Assembly (NCBI GenBank): GCA_051651645.1
Contig: JBOFSR010000090.1
Coordinates: forward strand, 1-11,527
Origin: JBOFSR01 sp051651645
GTDB taxonomy: Bacteria; Spirochaetota; Spirochaetia; Treponematales; Treponemataceae
Direction: 5' to 3'
Length of the DNA stretch: 11,527 bases
The notes beneath the pieces are model-generated. The model did no database searches. It was not told the DNA's origin and saw only the letters and a program-made list of their open reading frames with translations. Of the stretch, positions 1 through 8,243 are shown piece by piece; position 1 is the first letter of the stretch; the number at the start of each line of letters is the position of its first letter. A program made the translations under genes and the position numbers.

Positions 1-843
1 GCTGTTGATTTGATTGCAAGCTTTATAAACACATTTCAATATAATTCAGGTTTTTTTACAGAAAATAAACTTCCTAGAGGAATGCTTCTTATTGATGGAA
101 ACGCTAATCAAGAAACAGTTGAAATGATGGAGGATTACCTTTCTGATATAATGAGCGGAAACCCATCAAATCAATGGAGAGTTCCAATTATTCCTGCTGG
201 AAGCGGTGGGTCAGGAGATAACGGTGCGTCTATAAAATGGGTTAATCTTAACGGTACAAATAGAGAGATGGAATTCCAGTCATGGTATGATTCTCTTATA
301 AGTGGAATCATATCTCTTTTTGGATGTAGTGTAGATGAGCTTGGAATACAATCAGCAAAGTCTCAATCTATTATCAACAACGACAACCCAAACAAACAAA
401 TAGAATCGGCAAAAAGTATAATTTTAGGAAATACCTTATCTTTTTTACAACAGTATATAAATCAAATAATTGAAATAGCATTTCCTGGATATGAAATGGA
501 GTTTGTAGGGTATGAAATACAAGATCCAAAGCAGCTGCTAGATATTACAAAAGATGAGCTTGGTTCATACAAAACATTAAACGAAGTAAGAGAGGAAAAA
601 GGTCTTAGAAAAATTGATGGGGAATGGGCTGACAAATGTCCTGCAAACCCTCAATTTGTACAAATGTATCAAGCATCAAGCACAGAAGAAAATCAGGATT
701 TTGGAATGGATGATTTTGACAATGAAGGTAGTGAAGGTAATGAATCTTGGGATAGTATAGATGCTAAAATAAATGAAGGCGATAACGGAGATGATAACGA
801 AGGAAATGACGACCTAAATAAATCGCTTGTGTATACGGTGTAG
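1..843 (+). CDS. Phage portal protein, C-terminal part (5' end outside window)
   Basis: The frame is open from base 1, so the true start lies upstream; 280 residues are visible. Portal proteins form the dodecameric ring at one capsid vertex through which DNA is packaged and ejected. Portal-like features in order are: FINTFQYNSGFF near the start, a GMLLIDG strand, WRVPIIPAG, a MEFQSWYDSL segment followed by LFGCSVDELG, and a late TLNEVREEKGL...WAD stretch ending in NPQFVQMYQ, all familiar from HK97-type portals. The last ~55 residues are an acidic, Gly/Asn/Asp/Glu-rich tail, probably disordered, ending NKSLVYTV. The stop (TAG) lies one base before the next ATG, which fits translational coupling to the minor head gene. 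The family call rests on pattern recognition, not on a search. Confidence 0.85.
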   Translation, partial: AVDLIASFINTFQYNSGFFTENKLPRGMLLIDGNANQETVEMMEDYLSDIMSGNPSNQWRVPIIPAGSGGSGDNGASIKWVNLNGTNREMEFQSWYDSLISGIISLFGCSVDELGIQSAKSQSIINNDNPNKQIESAKSIILGNTLSFLQQYINQIIEIAFPGYEMEFVGYEIQDPKQLLDITKDELGSYKTLNEVREEKGLRKIDGEWADKCPANPQFVQMYQASSTEENQDFGMDDFDNEGSEGNESWDSIDAKINEGDNGDDNEGNDDLNKSLVYTV

Positions 844-844
844 A

Positions 845-2641
845 ATGAAAAAGCAAATAATTATAAATGTAAAAGACATTACCGCTGGAAACAGAAAAGA
901 AAAATTCAATAATGTTTCTAAATGTCTTTATGGGTTGCCTTTTGACAGGGTTGCTATTGATAACACAAAAAGATTAAAAAGCATAACAATTAAAATTAAT
1001 GACTGCAGCAATGAAAAAATAGAAAAGGCGTTGAGAACGCTCGCTTTTTCTATCGATGTGCCATTCAAATCACCAAAAGGGGAAGTGTTCCTGTATAAAT
1101 CACAAGAAGATTTAACCAACAAGTGGAGTTCTTTTTTTTCTGACGCTGTAAGGGATGTTTATAGTTATATTGTTGATTATTTTGAATTACCAGAGCTTAG
1201 AACAATGTCTAAATCTGTTTTGAAATATAAGGGTAAAATCTTATATTATCCAGACAGAGGAGAGCCTATAAAACAAAAAGAGTGGGATTCTTTTGTATCA
1301 AACCTAGAGAAGTTTATAAATGGAAAAACCGACAACGCAGGAAAAAAAATAATACTTAATGCAAATACACTTGGTGCTATACTCAATAGGATGTTAAAGT
1401 ACAATACTTTTAATGATGTAAAAAATATAAAACTTGAAGAATTAAAATACCACAATAAAACTTTTGACTGGATAAGCGATTCATCTAAAAATATGAAATC
1501 TGTTTTTGGCGAAAGCTTGTCAAGAAATGATTATGCTAGGATTGAAATAGTACAACAGTCAACAGCACAAAAAATAACAAAGGTGTCTAACTCTATGAAG
1601 TCAGACATACAACAGATATTTATTGACGGTATTAGAGCGAAAAAAAGCAAGAGTCAGGTATCACAGGCTTTATTTGATAAAATGGTAGGATATAATAGAG
1701 ACTACCAGCGTATAGCAGATACAGAAATTCAAAATGCTGTAAATACTGCCTTCGTAAGAGAGGAGGCGTATAAAGCAGGAGACAAAAAGATATATTTTCA
1801 ACGAATAGAAATAGTTGATGATAATACATGTGCATTTTGCAAAAAAACAAATGGAAAAATTGTTGCTTGGAGTGATGTCCCATTGTCTACAGATAAAATA
1901 AAAGATCAATATACTGATGTAGCTATTTGGGATGGAAAAGAATGGTCAGGTAAAAAAAACGAGATAAGCATAGGTGTTTTTCATCCGTACTGCAGGGGTT
2001 CATGGGTAAGATGGGATAATGACGGATCAAAAAAAATAGACGCCCTTATTGCTGATATAGATAACAACGGAAAGCATTGGAATGCTTCTATAGCATTGGC
2101 TAAAAAAGAGTTTAATGATAAAGGCATAGAAAACCCCAACGATTCTACAAAGGGGTATACTGATAGAATACAAGAGATATATCAGAAAAAAATAGTAAAT
2201 AAATCTTTAACTTATAGCGGATTCCCATTGCAAGGCAGAAAAGTCTTTGCAGGTCTTAATATAAGCATTGAGAATAAAAAAGGCTCAACAAGAAGGGGTG
2301 TAGACGAGAACGGAAAAAAATGGGCTACTAAAATGAATTATGACTATGGATATATAAGAGGATCTATAGGAGTTGATGGAGATCATGTTGATTGTTATCT
2401 TGGCGGAAACGAAAACGCCGAGTATGTTTACATTGTCCATCAGAACAACCCTTATACAGGAAAGTATGATGAAGATAAATGTATGATAGGGTTTGATTCT
2501 ATTCAAGACGCAAAAGATGCTTTTTTATCTCAATATGATAATAAAGATTTTCTTGGGGATGTTTCTATTGTACCTATTAGTATTTTCAAAGAAAAGGTTG
2601 TTGAAAAAAAATATCACGGCAAAAAATTAAAGATAAGCTAG
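845..2641 (+). CDS. MuF/SPP1 gp7-type minor head protein fused to a pyrophosphatase-like domain
   Basis: This 598-aa protein follows the portal gene, the usual place for a MuF-family head morphogenesis protein. The MuF region ends in a Cys/His pattern: C329-x2-C332 and then HPYCRG at 380-385, preceded by RIADTEIQNAVN from residue 289. After a K453-S454-L455 junction comes a second domain (about 457-598). It starts with GFPLQGRKVFAGL and ISIENKKGS and contains DGDHVDCYLGG at 511-521. The acidic residues D511, D513 and D516 resemble the metal-binding acidic cluster of inorganic pyrophosphatases, and YDEDKCMIGF follows. Such pyrophosphatase-like domains are known in phage polyvalent proteins; their substrate here is unknown. 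The ATG at 845 was chosen over an upstream TTG at 827 that overlaps the portal gene. There is almost no Shine-Dalgarno, so initiation probably depends on coupling to portal termination. Confidence 0.85.
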   Translation: MKKQIIINVKDITAGNRKEKFNNVSKCLYGLPFDRVAIDNTKRLKSITIKINDCSNEKIEKALRTLAFSIDVPFKSPKGEVFLYKSQEDLTNKWSSFFSDAVRDVYSYIVDYFELPELRTMSKSVLKYKGKILYYPDRGEPIKQKEWDSFVSNLEKFINGKTDNAGKKIILNANTLGAILNRMLKYNTFNDVKNIKLEELKYHNKTFDWISDSSKNMKSVFGESLSRNDYARIEIVQQSTAQKITKVSNSMKSDIQQIFIDGIRAKKSKSQVSQALFDKMVGYNRDYQRIADTEIQNAVNTAFVREEAYKAGDKKIYFQRIEIVDDNTCAFCKKTNGKIVAWSDVPLSTDKIKDQYTDVAIWDGKEWSGKKNEISIGVFHPYCRGSWVRWDNDGSKKIDALIADIDNNGKHWNASIALAKKEFNDKGIENPNDSTKGYTDRIQEIYQKKIVNKSLTYSGFPLQGRKVFAGLNISIENKKGSTRRGVDENGKKWATKMNYDYGYIRGSIGVDGDHVDCYLGGNENAEYVYIVHQNNPYTGKYDEDKCMIGFDSIQDAKDAFLSQYDNKDFLGDVSIVPISIFKEKVVEKKYHGKKLKIS

Positions 2642-2654
2642 CAGGGGGTATTGG

Positions 2655-3092
2655 ATGTATTTATATCATGGAACTATTAAAAAGTATGCTGACATTATAA
2701 TAAAAGAGGGCTTTAAGGATTATACATATTTTACGCCTTTTTTAGATTCAGCTATTAATATGGGTGGCGAATATGTGTTTTCGATTTATGATAAAAATGT
2801 TACCGATGCAATGCTTGGTAATGGTGAATGGCAATTTCGTTTATCGGGAATAAAAAAAGATAAAATAGTTAGCTTAATTAGATATAAAGCTAAGTTATTA
2901 TATTACGACACTGATTCTCACAGAAAATATTTTGAGGATGAAAATACTTGTAAGTTGTGTAACGGAAAAGGCGAGATTGGGCATATTGATGATGGTAGTT
3001 GGCTTTTGCCTCGTGGATCATCATTTCACAGCAGAAAAAAAGGCTTGGTGCTATGTCCCGAGTGTTCAAAGAAAAATAAATCTAGTGATTAA
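2655..3092 (+). CDS. Small ADP-ribosyltransferase-like protein with zinc ribbon
   Basis: This 145-aa protein has AGGGGG at 2643-2648, six bases before the ATG. It opens with MYLYHGT, then an A-x-I-I-x-EGF helix, then YFTPFLDSA, the classic layout of ADP-ribosyltransferases of the H-Y-E type: H5 in YHGT, Y25 in TYFT, and a possible third residue E58 in GEWQF. Family members transfer ADP-ribose from NAD+ to a macromolecule. The C-terminal third carries C99-x2-C102 (CKLCNGKG) and C134-x2-C137 (CPEC), which looks like a zinc ribbon that could bind nucleic acid or protein. The gene sits between head and polyvalent genes, so a virion-associated or injected role is possible. The fold call is by motif only; E58 is an informed guess and the target is unknown. 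Confidence 0.6.
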   Translation: MYLYHGTIKKYADIIIKEGFKDYTYFTPFLDSAINMGGEYVFSIYDKNVTDAMLGNGEWQFRLSGIKKDKIVSLIRYKAKLLYYDTDSHRKYFEDENTCKLCNGKGEIGHIDDGSWLLPRGSSFHSRKKGLVLCPECSKKNKSSD

Positions 3093-3140
3093 TGACAGCT
3101 AATAGAATTGATATCTAGTAAAATTTATAAGGGGGCGTAA

Positions 3141-3641
3141 ATGCTATCAAGATTAATAAAAAAACCATATACAGCGTGTAAAAATATAATAGAATCTTTA
3201 ACACATAAAGAATACAACGCTGCAGATGTATTATCTAAAATAGAAAGCAACGAAAGAGCATTAAAAAAAACTACTATACGTATGCTTAAAAAATTAAAAA
3301 TAAGGTCTGTAATAGAGCTATTGCACTTATGCAGAGATATTGGGAAAAAAGAAACAAAGGCTATTCGTGTCTATGAGTACATGGTTTTTAACTCTGGCAC
3401 TAATAGAATATTCTATGTGTTATGTGAAGATATAGTCAAAGTTAAAGATAATGACAGATCTATTAGGATACTATGTTATTTGGACGAAATCGAAATATAT
3501 TCATTTAATATTTATGCTTTTTCTAAAATAAACTTTTCTTTTTCCCCATATAATTCACATAGTACAAAATTATTAGAACTAGAGGCTGATCTTGAATTAA
3601 TTAAAAATGAATTGTGTAAGGAAATGAGTGTTTATTATTAA
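3141..3641 (+). CDS. Unrecognised 166-aa protein in the virion operon
   Basis: I do not recognise this protein. The ATG has a clear AAGGGGG Shine-Dalgarno about six bases upstream. The N-terminal ~75 residues are Lys-rich and helical-looking (LSKIESNERALKKTTIRMLKKLKIRS). The middle alternates hydrophobic strands (VYEYMVF, IFYVLCEDIV, RILCYLDEIEIYSF), suggesting an alpha/beta fold. The end is an acidic helix (LLELEADLELIKNELCKE). No signal peptide or membrane segment is evident. It is co-directional with its neighbours, 48 bases after the ADP-ribosyltransferase-like gene and 63 bases before the polyvalent gene, so it is probably co-transcribed. Its TAA is followed by further TAA triplets in an AT-only stretch. 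Confidence 0.75.
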   Translation: MLSRLIKKPYTACKNIIESLTHKEYNAADVLSKIESNERALKKTTIRMLKKLKIRSVIELLHLCRDIGKKETKAIRVYEYMVFNSGTNRIFYVLCEDIVKVKDNDRSIRILCYLDEIEIYSFNIYAFSKINFSFSPYNSHSTKLLELEADLELIKNELCKEMSVYY

Positions 3642-3704
3642 TAAATAAATAAATTAAGTTGGTTTTTTTTGGTGAAAAGCTATATTTTAGGGAGGCTTGA
3701 AAAT

Positions 3705-6700
3705 ATGAAATTTGTTATAAAATTAGGTAGTGGGTTAAGTAGAATTGAAAAAGCTATGTCGCACAAATACATTAAACGTATACCTAAAGCTAATGGGAAA
3801 GGGTGGAATTATATCTACAAAGAAACTTTCAAAAAGCCGATACAGGCATTAATAAGTATCTTTGGATTTACCGAAGGTAAGATTGATGCAGATTATAACA
3901 ATCTTAAAATAAAAGAGAGTTATGGAGTTGATAAAAAATCTTACGCTGCACACGTGCTAGAGTTTTTTACAAATAAGGAAAAATGGAATAATTTATTTTC
4001 GCAAAAAGAAAAAAGAGATCTCTATAAAAAGCCTGTAAATAGTAACACTATTAAAGAGAAAATAGAGACACCTGAAGGGGAGTTGTCTTTTGATGAGCTT
4101 AAAGAAAAAAAAGACCCTATAAACAGATCCCTGATGCGTAAGGTATGGTCTATTTACAGTATGCAAGGAAAGCAAATAGAACAACAAGAAAAAGATGATA
4201 TTTTAAATAAAAAACCTAAAGGGGGCGAATTAAATGAAAGAAATAGAATTAAAACTGAACATGATGGAGTTTCCAATAATAATGGAGACGTACTCAATGG
4301 AAAAGGCGAAGGAGATAGCAATACAAATGTGCTTGAAAGCCAATTGGGAGATAACGGAGGGTCATTTATACAGCTGCCTATTGAATCTGGAATCGAGCTT
4401 GGAGGAAGAGAGGCTTTTGACAGAGACACCGTCGGAAGATTAACAAAAGGCAAGGCAAAAAAGATAAGAGAGCAATGCAAGTTGTTATTAGAAGAAAAAT
4501 CTAATGATGAGATGACTGAAAAAGATAAGGCTTTATTGCGTCAATATGAGGGTGCAGGAGGTCTTGGAGAAGGCGGTCAAAGCAATGCTGCGGTCTTAAG
4601 TGAATTTTATACGCCTAGAGATGTAATTGCTAAAATGTGGGAGCTTGTAGACAAGTACAATCCCAATCAGAATAAAAAAGTAATTGAGCCTTCTAGCGGC
4701 ATTGGGCGTTTTGCAGAAAACAGGACAGAGGAATTTACACTATGTGAGCTTGACGAGACTTCAGCAAGAATTGCAGAAATATTACACCCTGATTCAGAAG
4801 TAAAACAAGGTGCTTTTCAAAACCTTTTTGTAAAAAATAATTCCGTGCAAAAAAAATATACTGGAGATAAATATGATGTCGCTATAGGAAACCCTCCTTA
4901 TGGTGAATACGCTGGCTTGTATAAAGGCATGGGAGAGGGAAAAATACATACTAGATATGAGGAATATTTTATTGAAAGAACATTAGACACATTAAAAGAC
5001 GGTGGAATTATGGCTTTTATAGTACCTAGTGGATTTTTGAGGGGTAAAAACTCTAAGGCAAAAGAAGAAATCGCCAAAAAAGGAAAACTGCTTGAAGCTT
5101 GGAGGCTGCCAAAAGGTACATTCTCATCAACTGACGTAGGAACCGATATTATAATTCTAAAAAAAGAAAGTGGGAGCATTGATGATTTTTTAGACAATAA
5201 ATATTTCAAGGATAATGAATCAAAGGTTATCGGAAATGAATCAGACGGCGGAAACTGGGGTACTAAAATAATAAACTTGCCTGAAGGAAAAACAGTTGAG
5301 CAAGCTGTTCAAATGATAGATGTAAATGCTGTTAATTTTGATAATGAAATAAAAGAGATAGAAAAAAAAGTATCAGTGGTTGCTGAAAATGAAATAAAAA
5401 AGAGATTTACTGTTATTGGAAAATTAAAAGAAGGCTCAAAAATTGTTGAAAGCAACGGCAAGGCAGGAAAGATAACATATATAACAAAAGAGGGTCTTGT
5501 TGGTTTTGAAATTGAAGGCGGCGGAATGGGCAGGATAAGCATTGATAATTTTGATGTAGCTGATGATAAAAAAACTGCTGAAGAATTACATAAGATTAGA
5601 AGCGACGCAATGCTTGGCAATGATAACGCAAAAAAACTTTTCAAAAAAGAATTAGTTAAAAAGGTTGTCAATGGAGATGTTTTTACACAAAGTATCGGTA
5701 AAAATATGACAGCAGACGAGTTTAACAAAAAATATTCAAAAGAGTTTGATGAAAAAGATATAAAGTTTTGGAAGGTTACAGACTGGGAAGGAAAGGTTGA
5801 GGTAAACAGGCTTACAGATAAAGAGCGAGATGAATTAAAAAGCAATAAGTCGTTTGTACAAGATGAAAAAGGCAATTATGTAAATGTATGTAATTATGCA
5901 AGTGGCAACATATACGAAAAGCTGCATGATTTAGAATCAAATAAAAGCAAAATACAAGATGATGTTTATATCAAAAATAAAGCATTACTAGAATCTGTTA
6001 TTCCTGAAAAAAAAGACGTAAACCAGTTTACGGTTTCGCCAATAGCTAACTTTGCAAAAACATTCAAAGATGAATACGGAAACAGCTTAACTGATCAATT
6101 TTTAGAATATTGTGGATTTTCTGGCGGCGGTTATGCTCAAAATTCTCCTATTTCAAAAAATGAACTTGATGACGGATTAAGCTTAAGGGATATTTGGGAG
6201 TATATTAATCAAATACCAGTGCGTGCAGAAAGGTCTCACGATAAAGAAGGTGCTGCAATGATGGCATCAAGAAAAAGAAAAAGCAGAAGGGATGTTGCAG
6301 AAAGGCTTTTTAATGATTGGATTAGGCAGCTTCCTGAAAGCAAGCAAAAATCAATAGAGGAAAGTTGGAATAAAAAATTCAATGCTTATGTAAACCCTGA
6401 TTTTAGTAAAATACCTCTTTTTGTAGACGGAATGAATGAGTATAAAGGTAGCAAGAAATTTGACTTGACTACACAACAAATAAAAGGCGTTTCATGGCTT
6501 TGCAATAAAGGAAATGGAATATTAGCGTATGATGTAGGAGTTGGAAAGACTGTTACAGGTATTGTAGCAACGGTAAATCAGTTGCAAACAGGAAAGTCTA
6601 AGCGTCCTCTTGTATGTGTGCCTAAGGCTGTATATAAAAAGTGGATAAAAGAAATAAAACAACATTTCCCTGATATTAAAGTAAATGAACTGTATAACTT

Positions 6701-8243
6701 GAATGATAAAACATTGAGTACGTTTAAGGACGCAGAAGGTAAAATAAATATTCCTGAAAACGCAATAAATATATGTACTTATAACGCTCTTGATAAAATA
6801 ACTTTTAATAGTGAAACATTAAGTGGAGATTTAACTGATGATATGTTAGATTCTCAATCTGTTCATGATTATGATGATAACGGAAATAAAATACCTGATA
6901 AAAGATCGGACAGGCAACGAGCTGCTGACAACGAAAAGCTAATGACACAATTAGGTATTGCAGCAGGTGCAAAAGAAGGATCTATTTTTTGGGAGGATTT
7001 GGGTATTGATTTAATAACAGTTGATGAGCTTCACAATTTCAAGAATATATTCAAGACACCTAGAAGCTTTGGGCGTTCAGTGAGATCTGTATCTGACTTT
7101 GATGAAAAAAAGGATCAGTTATCAAATGAGTACTCGGGTATTCAAGGAGCAGAATCTAAGCGTGGTTATAAAATGTTTGCAATATCACAGCTTATACAAA
7201 GAAAGACGGACGGAAGGGGATTTTTTGGATTAAGTGCAACGCCATTTAATAATTCTCCTCTTGAAATATACAATATACTTTCTTTGGTTGCAAGAAATAG
7301 ATTAAAAGAGCTTGGTATTTATAACTTACAAGACTTCTTAAAAGAGTTTGCAGAAATGAAGCCTGATTGGAAGGTTACAGAGACTGGAGATGTAAAGAGC
7401 GAGCTTGTAATGAAAAACTTTAAGAACTTGAGTGCATTACAAAGACTTATAACAGAATACATAGACAAGGTTGATGGAGAGGAAGCAGGGGTTGTAAGAC
7501 CTTTTAAAAGAATACATAAACCTGAACTTGATATGACGCCTTTACAAAAAGCAATATTCAATGCTGAAAGAGATAGAGTTGAAGGTAAATTCAAAACTGG
7601 TAATGATAAGCAAGAGGGTAATGCAGAAACATTAATAGCAATGAATAACATGAGGCTTGCGACATTATCGCCATCTTTGATTGATCCTAAGTTTTATGAG
7701 GATTATGAAGGTTATGAAGGGTGGAAAGTACCTAAGCCTGAAGACATTGTAAAAGAAAGCCCTAAGCTACAGTTTGTATGTGATACTTCAGCAGAACAAT
7801 ACAAATTAAGACCAACCGAAGGGCAAGTTATTTATATGCCTAGAGGAGTTAAGTCTTATAAGTATGTTAAGGATTATTTAGTTTCAAAAGGAATGCCTGT
7901 TGATTCAATTGCTTTTATGGCTGGTGCTGAAACGCCTGAAAAAAAACAGGAAATAATGAATGACTTTAACAACAAAGACGGAAAAATTAAAATAATCATT
8001 GGAAGCGAAACGATAAAAGAAGGCGTTTCTCTTAATGGAAATAGCACAACTCTTTATAACACAATGCTTGGGTGGAATCCAACAGAAACAATTCAAGTTG
8101 AAGGTCGTATTTGGAGGCAGGGTAATGAGCAGGGCGTAACACATATTGTTTATCCATTAATGAATGATTCTATCGATTCAATGATGTATCAAAAGTATGA
8201 TGAAAAATCATCTAGGCTAAATGCCCTTTGGAGCTATAAATGA
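3705..8243 (+). CDS. DarB-like polyvalent protein: N6-adenine methyltransferase plus SNF2-type helicase (ends at in-frame TGA)
   Basis: This 1512-aa product is the main part of a longer frame. Residues 1-50 carry a Lys-Ala-Met junction (K16-A17-M18) and a YIKRIP...GKGW.YIY motif found at the head of phage polyvalent proteins. A variable linker follows (about 60-250), then a methyltransferase with QYEGAGGLG near 280, FYTPRDVIAKMW near 300, SAM-binding EPSSGIG at 328-334 and catalytic NPPY at 396-399. The SF2 helicase has Walker A GVGKT (K948), DELH (D1107, motif II), SAT at 1177-1179 and QVEGRIWR at 1464-1471. P1 DarB, of the same architecture, is packaged in the virion and protects injected DNA from restriction; the same role is inferred here. 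The ATG at 3705, nine bases after GGAGG, is preferred to a TTG at 3669. The TGA at 8241 follows the helicase core directly. Confidence 0.85.
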   Translation: MKFVIKLGSGLSRIEKAMSHKYIKRIPKANGKGWNYIYKETFKKPIQALISIFGFTEGKIDADYNNLKIKESYGVDKKSYAAHVLEFFTNKEKWNNLFSQKEKRDLYKKPVNSNTIKEKIETPEGELSFDELKEKKDPINRSLMRKVWSIYSMQGKQIEQQEKDDILNKKPKGGELNERNRIKTEHDGVSNNNGDVLNGKGEGDSNTNVLESQLGDNGGSFIQLPIESGIELGGREAFDRDTVGRLTKGKAKKIREQCKLLLEEKSNDEMTEKDKALLRQYEGAGGLGEGGQSNAAVLSEFYTPRDVIAKMWELVDKYNPNQNKKVIEPSSGIGRFAENRTEEFTLCELDETSARIAEILHPDSEVKQGAFQNLFVKNNSVQKKYTGDKYDVAIGNPPYGEYAGLYKGMGEGKIHTRYEEYFIERTLDTLKDGGIMAFIVPSGFLRGKNSKAKEEIAKKGKLLEAWRLPKGTFSSTDVGTDIIILKKESGSIDDFLDNKYFKDNESKVIGNESDGGNWGTKIINLPEGKTVEQAVQMIDVNAVNFDNEIKEIEKKVSVVAENEIKKRFTVIGKLKEGSKIVESNGKAGKITYITKEGLVGFEIEGGGMGRISIDNFDVADDKKTAEELHKIRSDAMLGNDNAKKLFKKELVKKVVNGDVFTQSIGKNMTADEFNKKYSKEFDEKDIKFWKVTDWEGKVEVNRLTDKERDELKSNKSFVQDEKGNYVNVCNYASGNIYEKLHDLESNKSKIQDDVYIKNKALLESVIPEKKDVNQFTVSPIANFAKTFKDEYGNSLTDQFLEYCGFSGGGYAQNSPISKNELDDGLSLRDIWEYINQIPVRAERSHDKEGAAMMASRKRKSRRDVAERLFNDWIRQLPESKQKSIEESWNKKFNAYVNPDFSKIPLFVDGMNEYKGSKKFDLTTQQIKGVSWLCNKGNGILAYDVGVGKTVTGIVATVNQLQTGKSKRPLVCVPKAVYKKWIKEIKQHFPDIKVNELYNLNDKTLSTFKDAEGKINIPENAINICTYNALDKITFNSETLSGDLTDDMLDSQSVHDYDDNGNKIPDKRSDRQRAADNEKLMTQLGIAAGAKEGSIFWEDLGIDLITVDELHNFKNIFKTPRSFGRSVRSVSDFDEKKDQLSNEYSGIQGAESKRGYKMFAISQLIQRKTDGRGFFGLSATPFNNSPLEIYNILSLVARNRLKELGIYNLQDFLKEFAEMKPDWKVTETGDVKSELVMKNFKNLSALQRLITEYIDKVDGEEAGVVRPFKRIHKPELDMTPLQKAIFNAERDRVEGKFKTGNDKQEGNAETLIAMNNMRLATLSPSLIDPKFYEDYEGYEGWKVPKPEDIVKESPKLQFVCDTSAEQYKLRPTEGQVIYMPRGVKSYKYVKDYLVSKGMPVDSIAFMAGAETPEKKQEIMNDFNNKDGKIKIIIGSETIKEGVSLNGNSTTLYNTMLGWNPTETIQVEGRIWRQGNEQGVTHIVYPLMNDSIDSMMYQKYDEKSSRLNALWSYK
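4234..4443 (+). CDS. Possible nested gene (69 aa) in the linker of the polyvalent protein
   Basis: This open frame is shifted +1 relative to the enclosing gene. It starts with an ATG eight bases after AAAGGGGG (4218-4225), a Shine-Dalgarno similar to the one of the 166-aa gene. It covers only the low-complexity, Asn/Gly/Asp-rich linker before the methyltransferase, where the host frame is least constrained. The product (MKEIELKLNMMEFPIIME..., ending TETPSED) is acidic, helical-looking and unlike anything I recognise. An in-frame TAA directly precedes the ATG. It may be chance: the same bases encode GGE in the larger frame. Confidence 0.2.
   Translation: MKEIELKLNMMEFPIIMETYSMEKAKEIAIQMCLKANWEITEGHLYSCLLNLESSLEEERLLTETPSED
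8241..8243 (+). other. In-frame TGA interrupting the polyvalent gene
   Basis: The TGA directly follows the codons for LNALWSYK. The same frame then reads NSLNVEDTNPEELKFELIKD and stays open to 9128. The residue that fits best is glycine (GGA to TGA is one base change). Possible causes are a nonsense mutation, stop readthrough, special decoding of TGA, or a sequencing error. No other in-frame TGA occurs within any supported gene. Confidence 0.85.

Noticed and set aside
827..844. Upstream TTG start for the MuF gene
   Set aside because: It would overlap the portal gene end and lacks a Shine-Dalgarno; the ATG at 845 right after the portal stop is better.
928..1909. Minus-strand open frames of 64-83 aa inside the MuF gene
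   Set aside because: They lie opposite a clear conserved gene, have hydrophobic Ser/Phe/Leu-rich products typical of antisense to Lys/Glu-rich AT-rich genes, and lack credible ribosome sites.
3631..3670. AT-only hairpin TTTATT/AATAAA followed later by a T8 run, as a terminator
   Set aside because: The stem has no GC pairs and the T-run is about 17 bases away; the operon most likely continues into the polyvalent gene.
3659..3686. TTGGTT-16-TATATT as a promoter for the polyvalent gene
   Set aside because: The -35 match is poor and such strings are common in AT-rich gaps.
3669..3704. Upstream TTG start for the polyvalent gene
   Set aside because: It lies before the GGAGG ribosome site that correctly serves the ATG at 3705.
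5309..5875. 188-aa minus-strand open frame inside the polyvalent gene
   Set aside because: Its Ser/Phe/Leu-rich sequence mirrors Lys/Glu/Asn codons of the true gene; no homology-like motif is seen.
7699..7719. Tandem TATGAAGGT repeat
   Set aside because: It is only two short copies encoding YEGYEG within the helicase; no sign of a functional repeat.
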